The notes under the pieces are model-generated. The model did no database searches. It saw only the letters and a list, made by a program, of their open reading frames with translations, and was not told the DNA's origin. Shown piece by piece: positions 24,151 to 32,313 of a stretch of DNA of 32,313 bases (the stretch's first letter is position 1; each line of letters starts with the position of its first letter). The position numbers were made by a program, and so were the translations under genes. This DNA is from Bacteroidota bacterium. Lineage in GTDB: Bacteria > Bacteroidota > Bacteroidia > Bacteroidales > FEN-979. The stretch spans positions 1 through 32,313 of the forward strand of contig JAUZOW010000010.1 of NCBI GenBank assembly GCA_030706225.1, in the 5' to 3' direction.

Positions 24151-24999
24151 TTACGGCCTGACGCAAAGCACAGGGACCTTTGCATGATTCAGGATCTGCT
24201 GGGAAAACGGCCCGATAAAAAACTCTCCTTTCGACTTATCCAGGGTGGCAACAATGACAATAAGATCCACTTTTTTCTTATCGGCAACTTCAAGAATTTC
24301 ATCGGCAAAATTGTCACAACAACGATATGCGACATTGAAATTCACCTTGTCTTCTTTCAGCTTTTTTTCCAGTTCCTCCTCCAGCCTGAAAACTTTTTCC
24401 ATCTTATCCGATTCCGATTCCAACGTCAATCCGAGAATGTTCAGAATGGGTTTGTTTCTTTGGATTATAGGCCGGATGCAATCGTATTTCTTTAATGCAT
24501 CCGGGATGTATCTTATCGGGAAAAGGATATTTTTAAAATCGGTCCAGTCTCCTTTTCCAGGGATAGTCATTACCGGGTACCGGGTATGTTTGATCACCCG
24601 GTAAGCTGTCGAACCGATGAAGAACCTCCGGAATCCTGATGCTCCGTGTGTTCCGACAAGAACCATATCCGGATGCTTTTCCTCTACAGATTTCACAATT
24701 TCTTCCACAACTTCACCATATGCAACAACCTCTTCAACATCAATATTATACTCTTTCCGGATGTTGTCGCCAAATCTTTTTATTTCACTCTGTGCAGCGA
24801 TTTTCAATTCTTTTGTGTAATTCTGGGTAGGATTGAACTCGAAGTCCGGTGTGTACGCCGGTACATCCCTTACGACATGAAGGAAAACCAGTTCTGCATC
24901 ATGTTGCTGACACAGAACGGAAGCGGTTTTTACGGCATTTTCCGCCAAATCGGTATAATCTGTCGCAACCAAAATTTTTTCATACAGAATCGTTTCCAT
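24151..24999 (-). CDS. Tandem universal stress protein (UspA family)
   Basis: A 282-residue cytoplasmic protein of two Usp domains (about 1-145 and 150-282). The first has the ATP-binding pattern G-x2-G-x9-G-S in VGTHGASGFRRFFIGS and the usual opening KILVATDYTDLAENA. The second domain keeps the fold (FKNILFPIRYIP, KVDLIVIVATLD, HAKVPVLCV) but has lost the glycine motif, so probably only the first binds nucleotide. Such proteins respond to starvation, redox or membrane stress; the exact role is open. It sits 90 bases upstream of the MarR gene on the same strand. The best promoter in the window lies directly ahead of it, so it is likely well expressed. Confidence 0.92.
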   Translation of the reverse strand: METILYEKILVATDYTDLAENAVKTASVLCQQHDAELVFLHVVRDVPAYTPDFEFNPTQNYTKELKIAAQSEIKRFGDNIRKEYNIDVEEVVAYGEVVEEIVKSVEEKHPDMVLVGTHGASGFRRFFIGSTAYRVIKHTRYPVMTIPGKGDWTDFKNILFPIRYIPDALKKYDCIRPIIQRNKPILNILGLTLESESDKMEKVFRLEEELEKKLKEDKVNFNVAYRCCDNFADEILEVADKKKVDLIVIVATLDKSKGEFFIGPFSQQILNHAKVPVLCVRP

Positions 25000-25028
25000 A
25001 ATTGACAGGTTTTAGACATCAGCTTTCT

Positions 25029-25059
25029 CAAATATAAGAAAATTTCTGGAGAAATTCAA
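25029..25059 (-). promoter_or_regulatory. Promoter of the universal stress protein gene
   Basis: On the minus strand TTG (25057-25059), 20 bases, then TATATTTG (25029-25036) fits the Bacteroidota housekeeping consensus TTG-N19-21-TAnnTTTG at both elements. Transcription should start near 25022, giving a leader of about 23 bases. It is the only site in the window with both elements exact. Confidence 0.7.
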
Positions 25060-25110
25060 GTAATCATGGAAGAAATCAATTAAACCTGCTATCAGAGAAG
25101 ATCCTGAACG

Positions 25111-28100
25111 TCAACGAATCAATACCAGTTTCCTTACGGATACTTCTTCTGTGTTTTTCATCATCAGAAAATAGGTACCCGGTGCTGCATTGGAAAGATC
25201 GAACTGCCCTTTATTATCTTTCGTATCTACTATTTTTTCAAGAATCCGTTGTCCCTCAGGGTTCCGGATAGAAATATCCATCATTGTGTTCATATTGCCG
25301 GGAAATACAATGTAAAATTCCCCCCGGGAAGGATTCGGATAGATCCTGATTTTATCCATCCATTTATTCTCTGTAGATAGAATGGCAGCTTCCTGGATCA
25401 AGCTGACGGTGGAAGGAGGTAGGCCGGAAGGAGTGATCAGAATTGTTGCCGAACGGGTATTGCTTCCCGGGTTCTCTTCATAATAAACATGCAGGGTATC
25501 ATTCCCTGATCCGGCCACGGGATTGACAAGACACCAGGGTTGATCGGTATTTGCATTCCAGTTTGTATTTGAATTGATAAAGAAGAAGGTATTTCCGGAT
25601 TCCTTTGGAATTTCCCGTACCTCCGGCGTGATGGACAGCGTGGGAACCGCTCCCGATTGGGTCAATGTAACCATTACCGGATTAAGCCCGTTTACAGAAA
25701 TATAAATATATGCCACTCGGGGACTATTGAATGAATTTTCCCCATAATTGGCATAAATAATACCATTGCCTGTTCCTTCAGGAGTCACCGAACACCAGTT
25801 TTCTGCACAGGATACCGTCCATCCTGTATTGGAAACGACATCAAAGGTAGTGGATCCTGGAGGCTGAGCCATAACATCCTGATTGGATGGTGATACGGTA
25901 AGCAAAGGAGCAACTCCGGGCTGTGTGACGGTCACAATTACCGGCGGTGCACCTGCCGACGATACTGTAATGTCGGCTACCCGCGTATCAAGGGTAGTAT
26001 TTTCCTCATATTCGATAACCAGTGAATCACTGCCAGATTCAACCCTTGGAATGGTACACCAGCTCTGATTACTGGATGCATTCCACACAGTGTTCGATGT
26101 AACAATAAAGAAAGTGCTTCCAGCCGGCTGCGACGGGACACTCTGGTTCTGGGGTGAAACAGAAAGCTCAGGAGCTGCTCCCGACTGGGTAACCGTAACC
26201 GTTGCCGGTGGCAAGCCTGTCACGGTAACTGTAATGGTCGCAACCCGCTGACTGAGATATGTATTTTCTGAATAAGTTGCTGTGATTATCCCATTCCCGT
26301 TTCCGGAAGGAGTGACAGTACACCAGGACGCGTTGCCGGATACCGTCCAGGGACTGTTTGAAGTTACCGTAAAATTCACATAACCACCGGGAGTAGCCGG
26401 AACATTCTGATTCTGTGGTACTACCGATAAGGTTGGGGCAATCCCATACAGATCCGATTGCCATAGTCCTCTTCCGTATGTGGCAGCTTTTATTCTGTTA
26501 TTGGTTACATTATTAGCATCATAATATATTTCCAACTCACGTACATCAATAGAAGGAAGCCCGTTACTGAAGGAAATCCAGTCGGGCATCGTCGCATCCT
26601 TATAAAAAACACCTGTCTTGTTTCCGATATAGATCCCTTCATTACTATTCTTATCATACACAATGGTATTGATTACCGAAGAGGGAAGTGATCCGGAAAT
26701 ATTGCTCCATGTCATCCCTTTATCCGTCGATTTGTAGATTTTTGATCCGGCGCTAACATAAACGATATCCGGGTTGGAAGGATGGGCTTTCAAAGCGGTA
26801 ATATTACAGGAAGCAGGTGAAGTGCAGGGTATCCATGATGGATTCTGATCGTTGGCATTATCGGTACGTTTCAGTACAGATCCCCTTGAAACATAAAGGA
26901 TATCCGGATCTGCAGGAGATTGTTCCAATACATTGCAGTTAACGGATTCCCCGGATGAAATCCGGATCCACACAGGTGCCGCCGATTTAACATTTGAGCA
27001 TTTCCACACATTGATATATCCCGCAAACATTACAGAAGGCGAGGTGTTATGTAGAATATATGGTGTTACCCATGCCCCGCATTCGGTAATTCCATTAATC
27101 CCATTTCCGGCAATAGAACTGTATCCGGCACCGGATGTACGGAAGATAGTGCCGTAATTATTTTCTCCGTAACGGAAATTTGTATCCGAATAATCAACCA
27201 TACATTCCATCCCGTCGCCTGAAATGAATGTTGTGAAGGATGAACCCGACATACAGGTTGTTCCGTTATCCTGATAGCCGCTCATGACCAGATTCATTGA
27301 AGTTGCACTCTGTCCGATTTTATAAACCTGGGCAATGCCTAAGCCGTTCGAAAGATCTGTCCAGGTTGTGCCGTTGTTTGCCGAATAACTTATTCCGGCA
27401 TCACATCCTGCATAGAGTTTTCCGTCGGAGGATCTTTCCAGCGTATGAATATCGGCATGAACGGAAGGAGCACATGAAGTACCAAAGGAACTGCCGATCC
27501 AGTGAGTGACAATCGACCACGAAACCCCTCCGTTTGTTGATTTCCAGATATTGATTCCTCCTGTATATAAAATACTGGCATCTGCCGGATCAACGGAAAT
27601 ACACAAATCGTAATAGGATTGTCCGCAAACTCCCGTTCCTGAACAGGTATTATCCATAATATTGGGAGTAGTGGATTGGGTCACAAAATTCTGGCCATTA
27701 TCTGTGGATTTCATACAGCCTGAAAATATACCGCTGGTCTGGATCAGGTAAACCCAGGAAGGTTGTGCCGGACTCACCCCGATAACCATCCGGGTACCGC
27801 TGATCACTCCTGAAGTAACCTGTGTCCAGGAATCTCCTGTATTGACAGACCTGTAAAAACGGCCTCCTTCGGTTGCATAAACAATGGAAGGATCACCGGG
27901 ATTAAACCGGATATCTTTATAATTCGATGAATTGAAAGATTTCTTATTCCAGGTAAGTCCGCCATCGGTGGATTTATAAATGCCACTGCTGGTCGCTGCA
28001 AGTAAAATATCCGGATTGGATGGATGAATCAACATCATCCCGACAGTGACATTTCCCATTCCCGAATTGGAAGCTTCCCATGCATTTCCTCCGTCAACGC

Positions 28101-28740
28101 TTTTATAAACGCCCATTCCCGGCGCATCTGAAGCGTCCCTGTCACCGGTTCCGATCCAGACAATATTGCTGTTGACGGGATTTATTAATATGGATGAAAC
28201 GCCTAAGGTCGGTATGTCGCCTGCAAGTGCATTCCAGGAAGAGCCACCATTTGTGGTTTTCCATAACCCTCCGGAAGGAGAGCCCGCATAAATTGTCCCT
28301 GGAATGACAGGATGTATGCAGATGGCATTGATCCTGCCTAATCCGTTAGGTTGATTTGTCGCGTTAGCTGGAACCGACATTGGACCGCACTGCGACCAGT
28401 TGCCACTTTGTGAAAAAGGCGCATTAACCTGTCTCCAATGATTATAATCATCTTTAATGGAACCCCAGGAAGGAAGTTTTCCATCAGGGCCGGCCTGATC
28501 CTGCATAATGTATTCCCAACGTTTGAAAATCCGCCATCCATTGCTCTTGTAATCTTTCCTCCCCGACCAGTAAAGCTCAAATGCATGGCGGGCAGCATGG
28601 AAATTCACATCAGGATCCTGCATCATGAAGATCCAGTAAGGAAAGTGCGTGGTATCTTGGATGGAACTATCGGCGTTATATTGCGAACGTCCGGTTCCAT
28701 AAAGGAATACGGCGATAATTATAATTATTAAACGCTTCAT
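25111..28740 (-). CDS. Secreted BNR-repeat protein with four BACON domains and T9SS tail
   Basis: A 1209-residue extracellular protein. A signal peptide (MKRLIIIIIAVFLYGTGRSQ) is followed by a region of about 90 residues common in Bacteroidota secreted proteins (WSGRKDYKSNGWRIFKRWEY). A large beta-propeller region (about 130-765) comes next, with at least eight BNR/sortilin-type blades such as GLWKTTNGGSSW, GVYKSVDGGNAW, GIYKSTDGGLTW, NIWKSTNGGVSW and KIYKSTDKGMTW. Four BACON domains in tandem (about 770-1115) and a C-terminal sorting domain (IRIYPNPSRGEF to VRKLVLIR, about 1130-1209) of the type IX secretion system complete it. BACON domains are found on surface glycan-binding or glycan-degrading proteins and the propeller resembles sialidase/GH74/Vps10 folds, but I cannot identify catalytic residues. 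It stands alone between the Usp and aspS genes, with its own promoter candidate. Confidence 0.9.
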   Translation of the reverse strand: MKRLIIIIIAVFLYGTGRSQYNADSSIQDTTHFPYWIFMMQDPDVNFHAARHAFELYWSGRKDYKSNGWRIFKRWEYIMQDQAGPDGKLPSWGSIKDDYNHWRQVNAPFSQSGNWSQCGPMSVPANATNQPNGLGRINAICIHPVIPGTIYAGSPSGGLWKTTNGGSSWNALAGDIPTLGVSSILINPVNSNIVWIGTGDRDASDAPGMGVYKSVDGGNAWEASNSGMGNVTVGMMLIHPSNPDILLAATSSGIYKSTDGGLTWNKKSFNSSNYKDIRFNPGDPSIVYATEGGRFYRSVNTGDSWTQVTSGVISGTRMVIGVSPAQPSWVYLIQTSGIFSGCMKSTDNGQNFVTQSTTPNIMDNTCSGTGVCGQSYYDLCISVDPADASILYTGGINIWKSTNGGVSWSIVTHWIGSSFGTSCAPSVHADIHTLERSSDGKLYAGCDAGISYSANNGTTWTDLSNGLGIAQVYKIGQSATSMNLVMSGYQDNGTTCMSGSSFTTFISGDGMECMVDYSDTNFRYGENNYGTIFRTSGAGYSSIAGNGINGITECGAWVTPYILHNTSPSVMFAGYINVWKCSNVKSAAPVWIRISSGESVNCNVLEQSPADPDILYVSRGSVLKRTDNANDQNPSWIPCTSPASCNITALKAHPSNPDIVYVSAGSKIYKSTDKGMTWSNISGSLPSSVINTIVYDKNSNEGIYIGNKTGVFYKDATMPDWISFSNGLPSIDVRELEIYYDANNVTNNRIKAATYGRGLWQSDLYGIAPTLSVVPQNQNVPATPGGYVNFTVTSNSPWTVSGNASWCTVTPSGNGNGIITATYSENTYLSQRVATITVTVTGLPPATVTVTQSGAAPELSVSPQNQSVPSQPAGSTFFIVTSNTVWNASSNQSWCTIPRVESGSDSLVIEYEENTTLDTRVADITVSSAGAPPVIVTVTQPGVAPLLTVSPSNQDVMAQPPGSTTFDVVSNTGWTVSCAENWCSVTPEGTGNGIIYANYGENSFNSPRVAYIYISVNGLNPVMVTLTQSGAVPTLSITPEVREIPKESGNTFFFINSNTNWNANTDQPWCLVNPVAGSGNDTLHVYYEENPGSNTRSATILITPSGLPPSTVSLIQEAAILSTENKWMDKIRIYPNPSRGEFYIVFPGNMNTMMDISIRNPEGQRILEKIVDTKDNKGQFDLSNAAPGTYFLMMKNTEEVSVRKLVLIR
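25385..26433 (-). repeat. Four tandem BACON-domain repeats (about 260 bp each)
   Basis: Within the secreted BNR protein four consecutive units of about 85-88 residues share LSVxPxNQxVPxxPG, a TxNTxWxxSxxxxWCxVxP core, YxENxxxxxRxAxIxV and a VTxTQxGAxP end. Approximate borders are 26174-26433, 25910-26173, 25655-25909 and 25385-25654. Units 1-3 are closer to each other than to the fourth (EVREIPKESGNTFF), which suggests internal duplication. The aromatic W/C core is preserved in all four. Confidence 0.85.
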
Positions 28741-28760
28741 CTAAACAGCACGAGTAATCC

Positions 28761-28786
28761 AATCCGGGTAAAAATAATCCCGGATT
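28761..28786. repeat. Inverted repeat AATCCGGG-N10-CCCGGATT
   Basis: A perfect 8-bp dyad with a 10-base A/T spacer, 21 bases ahead of the start of the BNR protein and 76 bases after the aspS stop. It has no T-run behind it, so a plain intrinsic terminator for aspS is unlikely. It lies across the candidate -7 element of the BNR gene, so an operator or leader hairpin is as likely. Confidence 0.5.
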
Positions 28787-28798
28787 ATTGTAAATCAA
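28769..28798 (-). promoter_or_regulatory. Candidate promoter of the secreted BNR protein
   Basis: On the minus strand TTG (28796-28798), 19 bases, then TATTTTTA (28769-28776), one mismatch to TAnnTTTG. Transcription would start about 20-25 bases before the ATG at 28740. The -7 element falls inside the spacer of the inverted repeat. Confidence 0.5.
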
Positions 28799-28862
28799 CG
28801 AGTTCCAAGGACAAGTAATCAACATGGGACGTTTAATAACCTGAAAAATTAAAAATCGGAAA

Positions 28863-30605
28863 CTATACTAATCTGATATTCAACTCTTTAAGTTGAGCTT
28901 CCGTAATAGGAGCCGGGGAATCGATCATGACATCGCGGCCTGAATTATTTTTGGGAAAGGCTATAAAATCGCGGATGGATTCGCCGCCACTGAAAACAGT
29001 ACACCAGCGGTCGAAGCCAAAAGCAATGCCACCGTGAGGAGGAGCGCCATATTCAAAGGCATTCATTAAGAATCCGAATTGTTCCTGTGCAAGTTTATCT
29101 GTAAATCCAAGAACATTGAGCATTTTTTTCTGAAGTTCTTTATTGTGAATACGGATAGAACCTCCACCTATTTCTACTCCATTGATAACCATGTCATAAG
29201 CATTTGCCCGAACAACGCCGGGATTGGTATCAAGCAGAGGAATATCTTCTGCTTTCGGAGAGGTAAACGGATGGTGTTTTGCATAGTACCGGTTGGTCTC
29301 GTCATCCCACTCCAGTAAAGGAAATCCGGTAATCCAGAGAGGCTTGAAATTGAAAGGATCCATCAGATTCAAACGTCTTCCCATTTCCAACCGGAGAGCA
29401 CCAAGGGCTTCCTGGGTATGCTGGCATTTTCCTGCTAAAATCAGGACCAGGTCACCGGGTTTTGCCTGAAATACATTAATTAGATTCTTCAATTCATCTG
29501 TCGTAAAAAACTTATCAACAGATGTTTTAACAATTCCATCCGGGTTATACTTCATATAGATTAATCCTGAAGCACCCACCTGAGGTCTTTTTACCCATTC
29601 TGTCAGTTCGTCAAGCTGTTTTCTTGAATAACCCGAACAGCCTTCTGCACAAAAACCTGCTACCAGTTCGGCATCGTCAAATACTTTAAACCCTTTTCCC
29701 CTGACATGAGAAGTGATTTCGGTAAATGTCATACCAAAACGGATATCGGGCTTATCAGAGCCATAAAGCCTCATGGCATCATTGTATTCCATCCGGGGAA
29801 AATCCGGTATTTCCAGATTCAGGATGGATTTGAACATATGTTTGGCTAATCCTTCAAAAATAGTCAGGATATCTTCTTCCGTCACAAACGACATTTCGCA
29901 ATCGATCTGCGTAAATTCCGGCTGCCGGTCAGCCCGTAAATCTTCATCACGAAAACATTTCACTAACTGGTAATAGCGGTCAAAACCAGCTACCATCAAT
30001 AGTTGCTTGAAAGTTTGCGGTGATTGCGGCAATGCATAAAAATCACCGGGATTCATCCGGGAAGGTACCACAAAATCGCGGGCTCCTTCCGGAGTAGAGT
30101 TGATCAGATAGGGAGTCTCTATTTCTATAAAATTCAGGCTGTTCAGATAATTTCTGGCCTGAATTGCCATTTTATGGCGGAATTCAAGATTTTTTCTATT
30201 GGGATTCCGGCGAAGGTCAAGATAACGGTATTTCATCCGGAGCTCTTCTCCGCCATCGGAATTGTCTTCAATCGTAAACGGAGGAACCCGGGAAGGATTC
30301 AGAACGGTTAATTCACTGACAAGAATTTCAATCTCCCCGGTAGGGATCTTTAAGTTCTTATTGCTCCTTTCCGCAACAATTCCGGAAGCACTGATGACAT
30401 ATTCCCGTCCCAGTTCCCTGGCTTTTGCACAAAGACCGGGATTTTTTTCCATATTAAATACAAGCTGAGTAATCCCATAACGGTCACGAAGATCGATAAA
30501 GGTTAATCCACCCATTTCGCGTGTGCGCTGAACCCAACCGCACAGAGTAACTGACTGGCCTGTATGTAAAGGCCTTAGTTCACCACAAGTATGTGTCCGT
30601 AACAT
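28863..30605 (-). CDS. aspS: Aspartyl-tRNA synthetase
   Basis: A 580-residue class II aminoacyl-tRNA synthetase that charges tRNA-Asp in the cytoplasm. The N-terminal OB-fold anticodon-binding domain ([20 protein letters not shown]) is followed by motif 1, motif 2 ([16 protein letters not shown]) and the bacterial GAD insertion (about 285-410). Motif 3 ([27 protein letters not shown]) closes the catalytic domain. Full length and intact. In the OB-fold the residue that separates discriminating (Leu) from non-discriminating (His) bacterial enzymes is Met here (REMGG), which suggests a discriminating enzyme, as inference. It has its own -7 element in the 58-base gap after the alpha-2-macroglobulin gene. 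Confidence 0.97.
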   Translation of the reverse strand: MLRTHTCGELRPLHTGQSVTLCGWVQRTREMGGLTFIDLRDRYGITQLVFNMEKNPGLCAKARELGREYVISASGIVAERSNKNLKIPTGEIEILVSELTVLNPSRVPPFTIEDNSDGGEELRMKYRYLDLRRNPNRKNLEFRHKMAIQARNYLNSLNFIEIETPYLINSTPEGARDFVVPSRMNPGDFYALPQSPQTFKQLLMVAGFDRYYQLVKCFRDEDLRADRQPEFTQIDCEMSFVTEEDILTIFEGLAKHMFKSILNLEIPDFPRMEYNDAMRLYGSDKPDIRFGMTFTEITSHVRGKGFKVFDDAELVAGFCAEGCSGYSRKQLDELTEWVKRPQVGASGLIYMKYNPDGIVKTSVDKFFTTDELKNLINVFQAKPGDLVLILAGKCQHTQEALGALRLEMGRRLNLMDPFNFKPLWITGFPLLEWDDETNRYYAKHHPFTSPKAEDIPLLDTNPGVVRANAYDMVINGVEIGGGSIRIHNKELQKKMLNVLGFTDKLAQEQFGFLMNAFEYGAPPHGGIAFGFDRWCTVFSGGESIRDFIAFPKNNSGRDVMIDSPAPITEAQLKELNIRLV

Positions 30606-30637
30606 TATTTCAAGTTATCTTATAGAAAACGATGCTG

Positions 30638-30645
30638 CAAAAGTA
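30638..30645 (-). promoter_or_regulatory. Candidate -7 promoter element of aspS
   Basis: TACTTTTG on the minus strand matches TAnnTTTG, 32 bases ahead of the aspS ATG. A TTG lies 15 bases upstream, shorter than the usual 19-21. It sits in the 58-base gap, so aspS need not depend on read-through from the gene before it. Confidence 0.5.
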
Positions 30646-30663
30646 CTCTTTTTTCAGATGCAA

Positions 30664-32313
30664 CTATTTAACAGAAAGATGAATCCCTCCGGAATGAGAA
30701 GAAAATTCCGGAGCATACAGGCATTGAACTGTCGCAATGCCATTTGAGTACTCTCCGGCAGCATTTACTACCAGGGGATATTCAAAAACAAATGTTCCTT
30801 TTGGCAAATAATCAAAAAAGAAATTTGTCGCCTGATCGGTTGTTGCTTGATAATAACCCAACCCGTCTTTGTAACGGTATCCGGAAAGCTGTTCGCTTTC
30901 ACCACCAGGCAAGGAAAATGTCGTCGCAGAAGTACCCGGCTCAAGAGCAGATGCACGCATATCTTTCAGATGGACATATTCCAGATTACGGTCAACCGTA
31001 AGAACGATCCTTACTTTCAGCCTGTCTCCTGCATGAAGAACTTCTCCTGAAGATTTGCCGATCTCAGTCAAAACAGGCCCCGAAGAGGTATTCTTTTCCA
31101 GGAATATTTTCTTTTCCAGCTTCAGCGCGGAAGGAGCGGAAGAGATCTTGTCGAGATTTTCGAAATACTGCCAGTACAGAGCTCCCCAGGCAATGCCTTC
31201 ACCAGTTTTGGTAATCGTCAGATTTCCCATATCCGGACGGATCTCGCGGCCGTTGCGTGTCACCTGGAAATATCCGGTCCCGGCTTCAACCTTTTGGTCC
31301 ATCAGCTTTTTCGGATCAATCTTATCATTTCCCAGGTTAATCAGAACATCCGGGACTGACGACAAGAAATTGCTGCCTTTTAATAACAATGCATATACTG
31401 CATCTGCCGTAGCTCTTCCTGTTTGCCAGTTCTGTGTTTGTTTTTGCTTTAACAACCAGATCTTCATTTCATCTACAGAAGCCCGGTCGGCTTTTACCTC
31501 ATCGTAAGCTTCAATCAGCAAAGCCTGTGTCTCAACCGGAGCATGATACCATTCATATCCTGCAACAGCTGCCCAGTACATGCCCATTTCGGGAGAATGA
31601 AGAGCTTTTTCGGAAAGTGACCGGAGGATTATTTCCGGAACGGTCGTATTCCCCAACCGGTTCAATGCCAGGGCAATCATCCCCTGAAAATAAAGGTCAT
31701 TCTTTAACCAGTATTTCTCAGCCTGCCCCCGGAAATAATCAAAAGCTTTTTGTGTGCTGCTTTCCAAAGGAATATCTTTCATAAAATAACTACGGCAATA
31801 GAGATACTGTATCTGGTCGGGTCCCAGATGGTTTTCATTCATCTTCCCGGGATATTTTTTCAGAAGATCATAATCCTTTTCAATCTGGATGTCAAGATAA
31901 CGGACTGCTTTGGTCATCATGTCCCGGGAAGCCCGGTCGTCTCTGATATTTTTTACCCCCAGGTGATCGAGATGAGCCAGGCCGGTAACAATATTCCGGG
32001 TTATGTAACTGTTTTCCGGCATACCGTCAAACCATGGCCAGGCACCATCTGAAAGCTGCATCTTCTTCAACTTTGAGAGATTATCTTCAAGCTTTGCTTT
32101 CATGGTATTCACATCAAACAAAGCAGCGATTTTTTGCTTTTGCTGCGATTCCGAACTTGCCTCTGCTACCCATGGTGTTTCCTGTAATAAAGCTGATTTC
32201 AGGTCCTGGTTCTTTTCAAGATTCGACAGCAGGGCATCGGGAGTCAGATTTTTCCAGCTTTCAAACACCTGCTGAATTTTTGGATCGGATTGAGCGATAT
32301 AAGAAGCAATTGA
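30664..32313 (-). CDS. Alpha-2-macroglobulin family protein, C-terminal part
   Basis: The frame stays open to the right edge, so about 549 C-terminal residues are visible; the GTG at 32268 in the ORF track is internal. The segment QLSDGAWPWFDGMPENSYITRNIVTGLAHLDHLGV and the following alpha-helical repeats (YLYCRSYFM, GMIALALNRLG, LLIEAYDEV) are the terpenoid-cyclase-like thioester domain of bacterial alpha-2-macroglobulins, and the end (GDRLKVRIVLTVDRNLEYVHLKDMRAS) is the receptor-binding-like domain. The family forms large envelope-anchored proteins thought to trap foreign proteases, full length often 1800-2000 residues in this phylum. The thioester motif (CxEQ) would lie just upstream of the first visible residue, so its presence cannot be judged. 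aspS follows by 58 bases. Confidence 0.9.
   Translation of the reverse strand, partial: SIASYIAQSDPKIQQVFESWKNLTPDALLSNLEKNQDLKSALLQETPWVAEASSESQQKQKIAALFDVNTMKAKLEDNLSKLKKMQLSDGAWPWFDGMPENSYITRNIVTGLAHLDHLGVKNIRDDRASRDMMTKAVRYLDIQIEKDYDLLKKYPGKMNENHLGPDQIQYLYCRSYFMKDIPLESSTQKAFDYFRGQAEKYWLKNDLYFQGMIALALNRLGNTTVPEIILRSLSEKALHSPEMGMYWAAVAGYEWYHAPVETQALLIEAYDEVKADRASVDEMKIWLLKQKQTQNWQTGRATADAVYALLLKGSNFLSSVPDVLINLGNDKIDPKKLMDQKVEAGTGYFQVTRNGREIRPDMGNLTITKTGEGIAWGALYWQYFENLDKISSAPSALKLEKKIFLEKNTSSGPVLTEIGKSSGEVLHAGDRLKVRIVLTVDRNLEYVHLKDMRASALEPGTSATTFSLPGGESEQLSGYRYKDGLGYYQATTDQATNFFFDYLPKGTFVFEYPLVVNAAGEYSNGIATVQCLYAPEFSSHSGGIHLSVK

Noticed and set aside
31055-31507. 150-residue plus-strand ORF over the alpha-2-macroglobulin gene
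   Set aside because: Antisense shadow of a well-supported family domain; no start context or motif.
1-32313. CRISPR array, tRNA, rRNA, phage or integrative element
   Set aside because: No regularly spaced repeats, no cloverleaf-like segments in the short gaps and no mobile-element genes were seen when reading both strands.

Overview
The window looks like a chromosomal segment of a Bacteroidota bacterium, most likely in or near the Bacteroidales/Marinilabiliales. The evidence is a secreted protein with a type IX secretion (Por secretion) tail and BACON domains, a PG0541-type protein behind an RND pump, PafA-type phosphatase, LytS/LytTR regulation, almost no Shine-Dalgarno sequences, and TAnnTTTG promoter elements ahead of most transcription units. 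No rRNA, tRNA, CRISPR array, insertion sequence or prophage was seen. No gene-free stretch exceeds about 225 bases.

Layout. (1) 1-1361 (+): the 3' part of a cysteine desulfurase, then an Fe-S protein. (2) 1347-4504 (-): a surface-polysaccharide operon of ExoA-like glycosyltransferase, flippase and a second family 2 glycosyltransferase. (3) 4596-10952 (-): one run of six genes encoding a TolC-like channel, MacA-like adaptor, separate MacB-type ATPase and permease, then a LytS-type histidine kinase and a LytTR response regulator. This is an ABC efflux machine with its own two-component system. (4) 11175-13309 (+): aldo/keto reductase and transaldolase. (5) 13348-16081 (-): a secreted beta-propeller protein and a PafA-type phosphatase. 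(6) 16334-17653 (+): a GH29 alpha-L-fucosidase-like enzyme. (7) 17677-24060 (-): MarR regulator, TolC, lipoprotein adaptor, RND permease and a PG0541/PII-like protein. (8) 24151-24999 (-): tandem universal stress protein. (9) 25111-28740 (-): a 1209-residue secreted protein with BNR-type propeller repeats, four BACON domains and a T9SS tail. (10) 28863-30605 (-): aspartyl-tRNA synthetase. (11) 30664-32313 (-): the C-terminal part of an alpha-2-macroglobulin family protein, cut by the window edge.

The window is dominated by envelope functions: two complete but unrelated tripartite efflux systems, each with a linked regulator and each with candidate operator repeats that I can read in the DNA. 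For the ABC system these are two 16-bp direct repeats exactly 42 bp apart upstream of the operon. For the RND system they are a 15-bp dyad (GTTGA..TTTGCAAC) present both upstream of the MarR gene and between it and the pump genes. The histidine kinase of the ABC system carries a histidine-rich predicted periplasmic loop (HAHHIHPPH), so the efflux system may respond to a metal. I see no clearly new multi-gene system; the most testable novelties are these two regulatory circuits, the PII-like protein coupled to the RND permease, the divergent fucosidase and the uncharacterised cysteine-rich half of the Fe-S protein.
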